Positions 1 to 7,337 of a DNA stretch of 32,711 bases are shown here, piece after piece. The translations under genes and the position numbers were made by a program. The stretch lies in assembly GCA_049965095.1 (NCBI GenBank), contig JBMFWR010000007.1, positions 1-32,711 on the forward strand. The letters run 5' to 3'. Source of the stretch: JAKAWW01 sp049965095. Lineage in GTDB: Archaea > Micrarchaeota > Micrarchaeia > Micrarchaeales > Micrarchaeaceae. The notes under the pieces are model-generated. The model had not been told where the DNA came from. It was given only the letters and a program-made list of their open reading frames with translations, and ran no database searches. Every line of letters begins with the position of its first letter. The first letter of the stretch is position 1.

Positions 1-65
1 CTGTGGATCTTACCATCACTTCCCGGAAGCGAAAAACCAGGTGCTTTATCTCCTTCGCTAACCAT
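1..65 (-). CDS. Peroxiredoxin (AhpC/TSA, Bcp-like), N-terminal fragment cut by window edge
   Basis: Read on the minus strand from the ATG at 65, the first 21 codons begin MVSEGDKAPGF and continue with a LPGSDGK segment. This is the typical opening of AhpC/TSA-family thioredoxin-fold peroxidases, in which a G-x-x-AP-x-F-x-LP-x-x-DG pattern precedes the first beta strands. Members reduce peroxides with a peroxidatic cysteine that would lie about 20-30 residues further on, outside this window, so the active site cannot be checked. The usual Asp after AP is Gly here. A TATA-like A/T-rich stretch lies at about 90-100 (minus-strand sense), which would fit a leaderless start. The gene is divergent from the mevalonate pair. 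The family call rests only on this short N-terminus. Confidence 0.7.
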   Translation of the reverse strand, partial: MVSEGDKAPGFSLPGSDGKIH

Positions 66-206
66 CTTGACCACATAATAATTTTTTGACAAAATTCTAA
101 ATAGCAACTGCTTTCTCAAATGTTACTTCAATATAAAATATGCCATCCTATGTGAAAATACAACATGCTTTTCTATTATTGTGGTATGCCACGGCAAGGT
201 TTTTAA

Positions 207-217
207 GCTAAAATATG
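207..217 (+). promoter_or_regulatory. TATA-like promoter of the mevalonate gene pair
   Basis: An A/T-rich box (GCTAAAATATG) lies about 30 bp before the GTG at 246. That is about the distance expected if transcription starts at, or a few bases before, the start codon. The 66-245 interval separates two divergent genes and holds no ORF that looks real. Confidence 0.45.
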
Positions 218-245
218 CTAAATACATATTAGAATTTTAAACAAC

Positions 246-1313
246 GTGATACAATTGGGTAAGGAAAACAGCATAGATGGCAAAATTGTCACCGCAATTG
301 CAACGCCCAACATTGCCCTAATAAAGTACTGGGGGAAAGCTGACGAAAAGCTCATCATACCCCAGAACAGCTCTATAAGCATTACCCTTGGAGAAAAGCT
401 CAACACAAAGACAAGCATTGTATTCTCGAGCAAGCTTGACGAAGATGTATTTTACATTAATGGCGAGAGGCAGGATCTTTCGGAAAATGACATAAAGGAG
501 CGCTTTAATGTGATAAATATGCTTAGGGCGGCGGCAGGAGTAAAATACAAAGTAGCTGTAGTGTCGGAGAACTCTTTTCCCACTGCTGCAGGCCTGGCTT
601 CAAGCGCAAGCGGCATAAGCGCGATGGTGTTTGCTGCCAACAATGCTTTGGAGTTGGGCATGAGCACATTCGAGCTTGGGCGCATAGCAAGGCAGGGAAG
701 CGGCAGCTCGTGCAGGAGCCTTGCAGGTGGCTTTGTAAAATGGGAAAAGGGCATACAAAATGACGGCTTAGATTCATCAATAAGGCAGATCGCCCCATCG
801 TCACACTGGCCAGAGATAATCGACATAATAGCAATAGTTTCAAAATCAAGGAAGAAGGTTTCATCAAGGGCAGGCATGAAGCAGACTGTAGAAACAAGCA
901 TTTTGTACAAATCTAGACCAAAGCATGCTGAAAATGCGTGCAAAGCTTTGGAGCAGGCAATACTTTCAAGGGATTTTGATGCGCTTGCCACAATCACAAT
1001 GAGAGACAGCAACAACATGCATGCATTGATGCTTGATACCTGGCCCCCAATAACATATTTGAATGATGTTTCATTTGAGATAATAAATTCAATACATGAG
1101 CTCAACAGCGCCAATGGAAACATAATTGCAGCATATACTTTTGATGCTGGTCCAAATGCACACATAATAACGCTCAGGAAAAATGCAGAAAAGGTAAAGA
1201 GTGTATTGGGGCAGATAAGTGGAATAACAGAGCTTATTGAAGCAGGAGTTGGTGATGGTCCAAGAATTCTGCCTGAATCAGAATCCATACTTGAAAAATA
1301 CGTTAGTATATAG
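246..1313 (+). CDS. mvaD: Diphosphomevalonate decarboxylase
   Basis: This GHMP-superfamily enzyme carries out the ATP-dependent decarboxylation of mevalonate 5-diphosphate to isopentenyl diphosphate, for archaeal ether lipids. The sequence shows the family hallmark NIALIKYWGK (residues 22-31, with the conserved Lys at 27). It also has the phosphate-binding loop PTAAGLASSASG (112-123), SSCRSLAGG with the conserved Arg at 157, and TFDAGPNA with the catalytic Asp at 300. Keeping Lys, Arg and Asp argues for a true decarboxylase. The mevalonate 3-kinases of Thermoplasmatales belong to the same family but have lost this set. Length is 355 residues, normal for the family. The start is a GTG, giving about 20 residues before the conserved core; a TATA-like box lies about 30 bp upstream. 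The phosphomevalonate kinase gene begins 8 bp after the stop, so the two are very probably co-transcribed. Confidence 0.93.
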   Translation: MIQLGKENSIDGKIVTAIATPNIALIKYWGKADEKLIIPQNSSISITLGEKLNTKTSIVFSSKLDEDVFYINGERQDLSENDIKERFNVINMLRAAAGVKYKVAVVSENSFPTAAGLASSASGISAMVFAANNALELGMSTFELGRIARQGSGSSCRSLAGGFVKWEKGIQNDGLDSSIRQIAPSSHWPEIIDIIAIVSKSRKKVSSRAGMKQTVETSILYKSRPKHAENACKALEQAILSRDFDALATITMRDSNNMHALMLDTWPPITYLNDVSFEIINSIHELNSANGNIIAAYTFDAGPNAHIITLRKNAEKVKSVLGQISGITELIEAGVGDGPRILPESESILEKYVSI

Positions 1314-1321
1314 GTAGCAAA

Positions 1322-2491
1322 ATGGACGTTGTAAAAGAGGCAAAAGCGCCTGGCAAAGTTTTGTGGCTTGGAGGCTATGCGGTATTGGAAAGACCAAACA
1401 TCGGCTTTGTCACCACAATAAACTCTTATGTACATTCTGTTGCAAAGGCTTCTTCCAGAAATGATGTGGTATTGAAGGCAAGAGGGTTTGGTGATGCCTG
1501 CAAAGGCACCATAGAGAGTAGCGGCAAGCTTTCAATAAGCGTGCCAGAGGAGCTAAAATTGCTTGAAACATCGGTTGAGATGGCCACGCTTTATGCAACA
1601 AGCCTCGGTTATAAGCCAATTGGCTTAGAGGTGACGACGTTCAACGACAAGGCAATGTCATACAAGACAGTAGAATCCAATGGCTCCAAGCATGTTGTAA
1701 AGAGCGGCTTTGGAAGCAGTGCCGCGGTTGTAGTATCTTCGATAGCTTCAATATTGATGCTTTACGGCATAAGCCTTCATGAAAAAGACGCGCTCCATAA
1801 ACTCGCCCAGCTTGCCCACAGCGTCGCAACAGGCAAAATAGGAAGCGGTTTTGACATTGCTGCTGCGGTTCACGGAAGCATAAAATACACAAGGTACTCT
1901 CCAAGCATTATCGACAATTTCCCAAAGGATTTTGGGGCTGAAGACGTGAAAAAGATCGTTGACGCAAAATGGGATTACGTAATAGAAAAAGTTGCACTTC
2001 CAAATGATTTTTTAACTGCTATGGCAAGCTTTATTGACGAATCAGCTTCTACTACAAGGTTTGTAAGCCATGTCAATGAATTCAAGCAGAGCAATCAAGA
2101 AAAATACCATGAGATAATAGAGGAAATAGCATCTTCCGCACTGAAAGCAGTCAGGGCGATTGAGACAATAAATACCGAGGGTTATTCAGAAGAAGTTGCC
2201 CTTGAATTCCAAAAGGAGTTTGATGCAAGCAGACTTGCAACAAAGGAACTTGGCATATTGAGCAATACAAGCATAGAAGATGATGACCTAACACATATTA
2301 TTGAAAACAGCAAGAAAAACGGAGCGCATGTAGCAAGGACTCCTGGAGCAGGTGGCAGGGATGCAATTGCAGCAATATGCATCGGCGAATCAAAAGCTGC
2401 CAGTCTTAAAAAATACTGGTCCACTATTAAAGGTATTGAACAGGTTGATGTGGCTGTTCAGAACAATGGCGTGGAAGTGGTGCAGGCTTAG
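1322..2491 (+). CDS. Phosphomevalonate kinase (ERG8-like GHMP kinase)
   Basis: This enzyme phosphorylates mevalonate 5-phosphate to the 5-diphosphate, the substrate of the decarboxylase encoded just upstream. The N-terminus has APGKVLWLGGYAVLE (about residues 9-23), the usual GHMP strand-turn that opens ERG8-type kinases. The ATP loop KSGFGSSAAVVVS begins near residue 127. It is followed by AHSVATGKIGSGFDIAAAV, a segment very characteristic of eukaryote-like phosphomevalonate kinases. Near the C-terminus is the GHMP motif RTPGAGGRDAIAAI (about residue 340). Length is 389 residues, close to bacterial and sulfolobal members. It starts 8 bp after mvaD and shares its transcript. Most archaea lack this enzyme and use phosphomevalonate dehydratase instead, so its presence indicates the classical route. 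Confidence 0.9.
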   Translation: MDVVKEAKAPGKVLWLGGYAVLERPNIGFVTTINSYVHSVAKASSRNDVVLKARGFGDACKGTIESSGKLSISVPEELKLLETSVEMATLYATSLGYKPIGLEVTTFNDKAMSYKTVESNGSKHVVKSGFGSSAAVVVSSIASILMLYGISLHEKDALHKLAQLAHSVATGKIGSGFDIAAAVHGSIKYTRYSPSIIDNFPKDFGAEDVKKIVDAKWDYVIEKVALPNDFLTAMASFIDESASTTRFVSHVNEFKQSNQEKYHEIIEEIASSALKAVRAIETINTEGYSEEVALEFQKEFDASRLATKELGILSNTSIEDDDLTHIIENSKKNGAHVARTPGAGGRDAIAAICIGESKAASLKKYWSTIKGIEQVDVAVQNNGVEVVQA

Positions 2492-2636
2492 CCTTTATTG
2501 TGAAGTTGGATTTTGAAAACACTGATGAAGATCCCGCAACCCGCTTATTAGGTATTTGGGGAAGTGCTTTTCTGCTTTAACAAAGAGACTAGGAGTCACC
2601 AAAATATACCTGCAATGCGCTTCCGCGTGAATAAGA

Positions 2637-2643
2637 TTTTTAA
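2637..2643 (+). promoter_or_regulatory. TATA-like box for the GT2 gene
   Basis: The T-rich box TTTTTAA is centred about 27 bp before the ATG at 2667, which fits a leaderless transcript and decides for 2667 over the TTG six bases upstream. It is a single short motif with no further support. Confidence 0.4.
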
Positions 2644-2666
2644 CCGCTTCTGGCGAAACCTTGAAT

Positions 2667-3773
2667 ATGTCGCTTGCATCAATTTATTACATTTTCATTG
2701 GAGCTGTCTTTGCATCTATTCTGCTGCTCGATATTAGAGGATTATTTACAAGGCAGAAAAGGAGCAATGCTGCAAATGGTTCCCAAAAGGAGAAAGTTCT
2801 TGTGATACTGCCAATAAAAGGAAATGATATAAAGCAGAGAGAAAATTTTGAATCGTTAAAAAATCAGAGATATAGAAATTACCGAATTTTAGCTGTAGCA
2901 GATTCGCATACAGATTCGGCTGTAAATGTCGCAAAAAGCGTTGGAATAGATGTCGCAATTGCAAGAGGCCCATGGAAAAGGAGCAGCGGAAAGTCCAGAG
3001 CCATTGCATATGCGCTTTCAAAATTCGAAAACTATGATATATTTGTAATAGCTGATTCAGACATAAAGGTAAAAAATGACTGGCTTGCAAAGCTTATTGC
3101 CCCGCTTTTAGATAAAAAAATACTAGTATCAACAACATTTCCAAAGTTTATTCCTATAAATGGGGGCTTTTGGTCGTATGCCAAAGAGGTGTGGGGGCTC
3201 GTAGGAGAGAGCCTTCTTGAAAGCAGAATTACGCGCTTCGGATGGGGTGGATCTCTTGCTTTTAGAAGAGAGCTTGCAGATAGCAGGCTTATACACCTTC
3301 TTACCGATTCAAAATATTCTCTTTCTGATGATATAAGTATAACTAAAAGGGCAAAAGAAAAACAAGGCATGATAGAGTACGTAAAAGAAGCTGCCCCAGT
3401 TGTTTATGTGAGAGAAACATTCGACACTTTTATGGAGTGGGCGAACAGGCAAACTACTTTTACTCTACTTGGCTACAGGAAAAACCTTTATTTTGGGATT
3501 GCCTATTATTCTGCAGAAATTATACTTTTTGCATCAGGTGTGATAGGCTCGATCTTTGTGGGCCCTGCTTTTGCAATTTTGCTCCTCCATTTTGGGATAA
3601 GCGAAGCCAAGACATGCATTAGGCTGTATGGCAATAGCAAGAGTAGTAATGATATTTTTAACGTGGTCGCAATAGTGGCAATAATGCCTTTCATATACCT
3701 TTACAATCTTATAAAAGCATCAAAAATGCGCGAGATCCAATGGAGGGGAAGAATCTACAGGCTAGCCAATTGA
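2667..3773 (+). CDS. Membrane glycosyltransferase family 2 (ceramide glucosyltransferase/HpnI-like)
   Basis: A membrane-bound GT-A glycosyltransferase that probably transfers a sugar from a nucleotide donor to a lipid. The N-terminal hydrophobic segment (about residues 3-22) is followed by a catalytic domain. This starts at KVLVILPIKG and contains the donor/metal motif ADSD (about residue 130) and the later acidic pair in LSDDISI (about 220). It also has WANRQTTF in the place of the (Q/R)xxRW acceptor motif. Two C-terminal hydrophobic stretches follow, and then the tail IQWRGRIYRL, very like the WRGRxYR ending of ceramide glucosyltransferases and HpnI. I infer an archaeal glycolipid as product; the acceptor cannot be told from sequence. 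The ATG at 2667 is preferred to the TTG at 2661 because of the upstream TATA box. The gene is about 170 bp from the mevalonate pair and has its own promoter. Confidence 0.82.
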   Translation: MSLASIYYIFIGAVFASILLLDIRGLFTRQKRSNAANGSQKEKVLVILPIKGNDIKQRENFESLKNQRYRNYRILAVADSHTDSAVNVAKSVGIDVAIARGPWKRSSGKSRAIAYALSKFENYDIFVIADSDIKVKNDWLAKLIAPLLDKKILVSTTFPKFIPINGGFWSYAKEVWGLVGESLLESRITRFGWGGSLAFRRELADSRLIHLLTDSKYSLSDDISITKRAKEKQGMIEYVKEAAPVVYVRETFDTFMEWANRQTTFTLLGYRKNLYFGIAYYSAEIILFASGVIGSIFVGPAFAILLLHFGISEAKTCIRLYGNSKSSNDIFNVVAIVAIMPFIYLYNLIKASKMREIQWRGRIYRLAN

Positions 3774-3805
3774 TTTAAATGCAGATAACAAATGGGCAGA
3801 ACACA

Positions 3806-3846
3806 AAAAGCAAAAATGAAAACAAAAGGTAATGCAACACTTGCAT
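3806..3846 (-). terminator. Hairpin plus T-rich terminator of the surface-protein unit
   Basis: Just past the stop of the minus-strand surface protein is a perfect inverted repeat, ATGCAA and TTGCAT around a 3-base loop (3832-3846). On the minus strand it is followed by several T-tracts (about 3806-3830). The layout matches intrinsic-like archaeal termination. The GT2 gene converges on it from the other side. Confidence 0.5.
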
Positions 3847-3863
3847 GCCAGTATTTATTATTG

Positions 3864-4946
3864 CTATTTCTTCCTTGGCTTCAGTGCTAAGTATACTGCT
3901 ATTACTACTACTATGATTACAATCAATGCAGCTGCAATGTCTAATACATTATTTCCATTGTTGCTTGGCGCAGATCTTGTACTATTTGTCGGGCTTGAAG
4001 CAGCAGGCTGGGGCTGTGTTGCTGGTACTGATGTTGTGTTGGGCTTTGTGTAGAGCTCGAAAACCCACATTACAGGTTTGAAGAATGCAGTATTTGTAAT
4101 GGCAGTACTATTAATGCGTTTCCATGTATCTGCGAATGCATATTTACCTCCAATGTATACAGTGCCGTTGAATGTGCCTCCAAGGAAGGTCCAGCTTGTT
4201 ATATTCATATTGGGCTTGACCATAACAGTGCTTATTATTGGCATTGGCTTTCCACTGGCATTTACAAACTCTATAAGAGGGCTAATCCTGCCATTCACGG
4301 CAAAAGCGTATGCGCCTACTGGCACATAGTAGCTTTCGTTTGGCGGGCTTGGCACTCCAGACGCATTGAAAAGAGCCAGAGTGAAATTATACTGCTTCAA
4401 TATAGAATTGCCGATCATCACGTATGTACCTGGCCTTACAGTTGCAGTTATGCTGTTGTTTGCAACCGACACTGTGACACCAGTGCTGCCGTTTACGAGC
4501 TTAGTGCTTGAGTTTATAAGCACGAATTTTGGCAATAGGTTGGTTGGAATTGCAGGCGAAGCACTTTCAACATTTATGTTAAGAATGGCAGGAGATATCG
4601 AGGGATCGTCCCCTGTTGCTTCTATGTATGCAACGTAGTTGCCTGGCTGGGCATTTGCTGAAGCGCTTATTGTCATAATACCAGTATAAGTGGGATCGCC
4701 GTACGAATTTGAAAAGCTTGCTGAAAGCCCTTCAGAAGAAAGCGCAGAAGAATTCTCAAGGCTTATCGTAGTGCCCCATGTGGAACCGCTATACAACTTT
4801 ACAGAGTACTGAACTTTGACGCTAGCACCTTGAACAAGAGTAACCTGCGTAGCATTTAGCGTTATTTCAGACGTTCCGTAGCCCTGGGCAAACACCGCAG
4901 GCATTGCAATAAGCACGAATAGCAACAGCAAGACGACATGCTTCAT
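3864..4946 (-). CDS. Secreted, C-terminally membrane-anchored surface protein
   Basis: I do not recognise a family. The 360-residue product begins with a clear signal peptide (MKHVVLLLLFVLIAMPAVFA, cleavage likely after Ala near 20-21). The next roughly 110 residues are beta-rich and Ig-like (strand-turn pattern with NATQVTLVQG and APAILNINV-like ends). A mid region has many N-x-S/T sequons, and a Pro/Ser/Thr/Asn-rich linker lies at about 305-325. The chain ends in one membrane helix (about 332-354) and a basic KPRKK tail. This is the layout of a type I archaeal cell-surface protein exposed to glycosylation. The ATG at 4946 is preferred to the in-frame TTG at 4949; a GGTGA motif lies 4 bases before the ATG. 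The gene begins 11 bp after the stop of the 52-residue membrane protein and is probably co-transcribed with it. Confidence 0.75.
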   Translation of the reverse strand: MKHVVLLLLFVLIAMPAVFAQGYGTSEITLNATQVTLVQGASVKVQYSVKLYSGSTWGTTISLENSSALSSEGLSASFSNSYGDPTYTGIMTISASANAQPGNYVAYIEATGDDPSISPAILNINVESASPAIPTNLLPKFVLINSSTKLVNGSTGVTVSVANNSITATVRPGTYVMIGNSILKQYNFTLALFNASGVPSPPNESYYVPVGAYAFAVNGRISPLIEFVNASGKPMPIISTVMVKPNMNITSWTFLGGTFNGTVYIGGKYAFADTWKRINSTAITNTAFFKPVMWVFELYTKPNTTSVPATQPQPAASSPTNSTRSAPSNNGNNVLDIAAALIVIIVVVIAVYLALKPRKK

Positions 4947-4957
4947 CAACTCACCAC

Positions 4958-5116
4958 TTATTTGCTTTTTGCATCAATTGCAATCCATACAAGATCAGCG
5001 ACCAGTATTATTATGCCGAGTGCAAGCCACAGTGCAACGTTATAGCTTGTTGCAGTCCAGTAGAGATCAGCTACTAGTATTATTAATCCCAGTACCACAC
5101 CAAGTTTGTTTGCCAT
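4958..5116 (-). CDS. Small two-helix membrane protein (52 residues) with internal repeat
   Basis: A short gene, ATG at 5116 to TAA at 4958. The product starts MANKLGVVLGLIILVADLYW and has two hydrophobic helices, each carrying the same core (GLIILVADLYW and GIIILVADLVW), then a short basic tail DAKSK. The two helices are encoded by an imperfect 44-bp duplication with a 72-bp period. Each helix places an Asp beside an aromatic residue, so the acidic positions may meet in a dimer. Function is unknown. It precedes the surface-protein gene by 11 bp and has its own TATA box about 25 bp before the ATG, so it appears to lead that unit. Confidence 0.72.
   Translation of the reverse strand: MANKLGVVLGLIILVADLYWTATSYNVALWLALGIIILVADLVWIAIDAKSK
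4980..5095. repeat. 44-bp intragenic direct repeat, 72-bp period
   Basis: Copies at 4980-5023 and 5052-5095 match over most positions; the 32-base core (4992-5023 and 5064-5095) differs at 6. Each copy encodes one membrane helix of the small protein at 4958-5116. The repeat therefore looks like an internal gene duplication. Confidence 0.7.
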
Positions 5117-5135
5117 ATTTGGACTGCACACTTAT

Positions 5136-5145
5136 GTTTAAAAAA
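5136..5145 (-). promoter_or_regulatory. TATA-like box for the 52-residue protein and surface protein
   Basis: On the minus strand the sequence TTTTTTAAAC lies about 25 bp before the ATG at 5116, the usual spacing for a leaderless archaeal gene. Confidence 0.45.
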
Positions 5146-5149
5146 TGGC

Positions 5150-5183
5150 ACATGCGCAAAAATTTTACATGCGTAAAAAATTC
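5150..5183. repeat. Tandem 17-bp direct repeat upstream of a promoter
   Basis: Two adjacent copies, ACATGCGCAAAAATTTT (5150-5166) and ACATGCGTAAAAAATTC (5167-5183), agree at 14 of 17 positions. They sit directly upstream of the TATA box of the 52-residue protein gene and just past the stop of the preceding minus-strand gene (5203). This is the place for an activator or BRE-proximal binding site. No regulator is identified. Confidence 0.5.
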
Positions 5184-5202
5184 GCACACGCTCCTCTTGA
5201 GG

Positions 5203-5841
5203 TTATTTCTTTCGACCTGAATAAAACCCTATCCAAAGCAGCACAATGCCTAATGCTTCTGCATAGTAAAGCAATACAGGGAACTGGACTATGTAAAGGG
5301 TTCCAGCAATGCTCACTACTATTACGCCGAGTATTATACTGAGCATTTTCCTGCTGTGGGTCTTCAAGTAGGATAGCAGTGCAGTTGCAATTATGACCAA
5401 GGAAGCAGGGAATGTGGCAATTGATGATGCAACAACCACCGGCAGCGGCAACACCCCGTAAACAATATAATTGCTAACTATGTTGCCTATGCTGGAATAC
5501 GCAAGCGCATATATCATAAGCATAAAAGAAAAAATGGCAAATGCAGAGTAAGCATATTTTGCAGCATGGCTTTTGAGCATCATTATCGAGCCCTCGCCAA
5601 GCGATACGACAAGCATTGCCACTATGAGAAGATAGAATTTTGCAAGCAGAGCTCCATAGATTCCAGCAGCGAAAAGCGCTTCTATGAAAGTGCCAAGGGC
5701 AAACAAGGCAAGGCCGAGCCCCCAGAAAAGGTAATTTAAGGTTTTCCTTTTTGCATAGTCTGAAAAAAGCAGTGCGGACAGCAATGCGGATAGCAATGTT
5801 ATGAACAATGTTGATGCCACCACTATATAATAAGTATTCAT
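5203..5841 (-). CDS. Seven-helix integral membrane protein in the cytochrome b unit
   Basis: No family is recognised. The 212-residue product is almost wholly hydrophobic, with about seven predicted membrane helices (roughly 4-26, 35-56, 66-90, 98-117, 130-155, 165-185 and 187-208) and a basic end SGRKK. The few His residues (SHAAK, THSRK) sit in loops, so it does not look like a haem protein. It begins 4 bp after the cytochrome b stop, with a GTGATGGA ribosome-site-like sequence overlapping that stop. Translation is therefore probably coupled, which suggests a partner, anchor or assembly role for the cytochrome. That role is inferred from position only. Confidence 0.65.
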   Translation of the reverse strand: MNTYYIVVASTLFITLLSALLSALLFSDYAKRKTLNYLFWGLGLALFALGTFIEALFAAGIYGALLAKFYLLIVAMLVVSLGEGSIMMLKSHAAKYAYSAFAIFSFMLMIYALAYSSIGNIVSNYIVYGVLPLPVVVASSIATFPASLVIIATALLSYLKTHSRKMLSIILGVIVVSIAGTLYIVQFPVLLYYAEALGIVLLWIGFYSGRKK

Positions 5842-5845
5842 TCCA

Positions 5846-7324
5846 TCACTTCTTGCCCTTTTTCATCTCAGGCACTGTATACCTGTTCCAAAAAACCTTG
5901 TATAGGTGCAATTTGTCCGGAATGTCTCTGACATATGGTATGTAAGGGAGAAACAGGAAAATTGCAAATACTATTATTGCGAGAGTTCCATTTTCAAGGT
6001 CGCCCCACCATGGTATTCCTGCTGTAATTATCTCAAGAAGGTTGTATGGCAGCACCCAGTAGCTTCCAATCTGCCACCACATGCCTCCAGCCTTGATCAT
6101 TCCAAGCTGCGATGTTCTCAAGCCGTAAGCCCGTGCAGTGCTTTGCAATACCCTGCTATCGGAAAGGAACCTTATCACGTATGTATAGTCAAGACCGCTT
6201 GCAGCTTCGCCCTGCAGGAGCTGTTGGTATGTTCCAGCCTGTGCCGATTTTACCAGGCTTGCAACTGTTTCTATTAATGGATTAGTAGAATTGAAAGCGT
6301 TGGCAAATGTCCAGTTGTCATCAAAAAATCCATATGCGCTTGAAAGCTCGATGCTGCGTTGGGTTGCATTCATGGCGTAATAACTGGATAGCCAGTCCTT
6401 TTGCCCCGGATATGATTTCACATATTCTTCATATGGTATTGATACGTAAACTTCAGAAGTATTGAATGTATAAGGGTCTATGGTGTCAAGATATGTGGAG
6501 GTATGAGAACTCTGGTTGAGCTCGTTGAGCAGCGTAGTTGCCATTATCGAAGGGCTTGAATTTGCTATGCTTTGGATTGTCAAAGGTGGCACATAAGGAG
6601 CCCTAAGGAATATTGCAAAGAGCATGACTATTGCGAATATGTATGTCATGCGCCTGTACATTGCCTTGTGATTCGCGCTTACTATTGTATATGGTATGTC
6701 GCTTCTGTATGGTGTATTTAGACCCTTGCTCTTGACCATCATATAATGTGCAAATATCAGCACTATCAAGAGCATTGGCACTATTGCGACATGCCAGCCA
6801 AGAAGTGCCCCATTATTAAGAGGGTTTACCCAATAGCCCAAGCCCATGCCGTTCCAGAGATCCGCACCAGCCTTGTCATTCCACTGCGAAACAAAATCGC
6901 CGCGAAGGCCTATTCCAAAAGCGTATTCCAGGAAAACCAGCAGCAACAATATTACACCTATCATCCATACAATCTTCTTCTTTCTGTAGGCTGAGGTAAA
7001 AAGCTGCACGGTAAAATGTATCAATATGAGCGTCACGAAGGCTTCGGCAGCCCATAGATGTATGCTCCTTACAAATGTGCCCCACGTGGTCAGATCCCAC
7101 CAGTAAGGCCCAAAGATCAGCATTATCATGCCTGTTATTGCAAGTATGCCAAACAATTCAATAAGATAAACACCTATAGTGAAAAAGAAGTTGTTGCCGT
7201 ATGACGGCACCTCGTTTATGTAGAAAAACTTGAGCAGCGATGATATAGAGCCTTTGAAGGTATCTCCTGCTTCTTCTTCAGTGCCGTTCTTTGATGTCGC
7301 CATTTTGCCTGCTTGCAAAGCCAT
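5846..7324 (-). CDS. Cytochrome b (b6-like N-terminal half, divergent C-terminal half)
   Basis: A di-haem membrane cytochrome expected to move electrons between quinol and other carriers. Helix 2 carries His89 and His103 (14 apart) and helix 4 carries His178 and His193 (15 apart). That is the two-pair bis-His pattern of cytochrome b, with b6-type spacing. The C-terminal half is unusual. After helix 5 comes a long, mainly polar, probably extracytoplasmic insertion (about 255-415). The segment aligning with the Qo-site PEWY motif reads GSYW (420-423), still followed by LPY. One or two further helices end the protein. The start at 7324 has GGTGA 5 bases upstream; the longer reading from 7372 would overlap mscS. 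It lies 13 bp after mscS and 4 bp before the seven-helix protein. No Rieske protein or cytochrome c gene is present in the window. Confidence 0.88.
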   Translation of the reverse strand: MALQAGKMATSKNGTEEEAGDTFKGSISSLLKFFYINEVPSYGNNFFFTIGVYLIELFGILAITGMIMLIFGPYWWDLTTWGTFVRSIHLWAAEAFVTLILIHFTVQLFTSAYRKKKIVWMIGVILLLLVFLEYAFGIGLRGDFVSQWNDKAGADLWNGMGLGYWVNPLNNGALLGWHVAIVPMLLIVLIFAHYMMVKSKGLNTPYRSDIPYTIVSANHKAMYRRMTYIFAIVMLFAIFLRAPYVPPLTIQSIANSSPSIMATTLLNELNQSSHTSTYLDTIDPYTFNTSEVYVSIPYEEYVKSYPGQKDWLSSYYAMNATQRSIELSSAYGFFDDNWTFANAFNSTNPLIETVASLVKSAQAGTYQQLLQGEAASGLDYTYVIRFLSDSRVLQSTARAYGLRTSQLGMIKAGGMWWQIGSYWVLPYNLLEIITAGIPWWGDLENGTLAIIVFAIFLFLPYIPYVRDIPDKLHLYKVFWNRYTVPEMKKGKK

Positions 7325-7337
7325 TCTTTCACCATTC

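Noticed and set aside
452..1435. Long minus-strand open frame opposite mvaD
   Set aside because: Antisense shadow; the plus-strand frame contains all the family motifs of diphosphomevalonate decarboxylase.
2520..2600. TGATGA resembling a C box of a C/D guide RNA
   Set aside because: No CTGA D box or second C/D pair occurs at the needed spacing.
2495..2686. Minus-strand open frame of about 60 codons after the phosphomevalonate kinase gene, reading a fairly natural protein-like sequence
   Set aside because: It has no ATG, its only possible starts are TTG or GTG late in the frame, no ribosome site is seen, and it overlaps the start and promoter of the GT2 gene. It could be a relic but cannot be supported.
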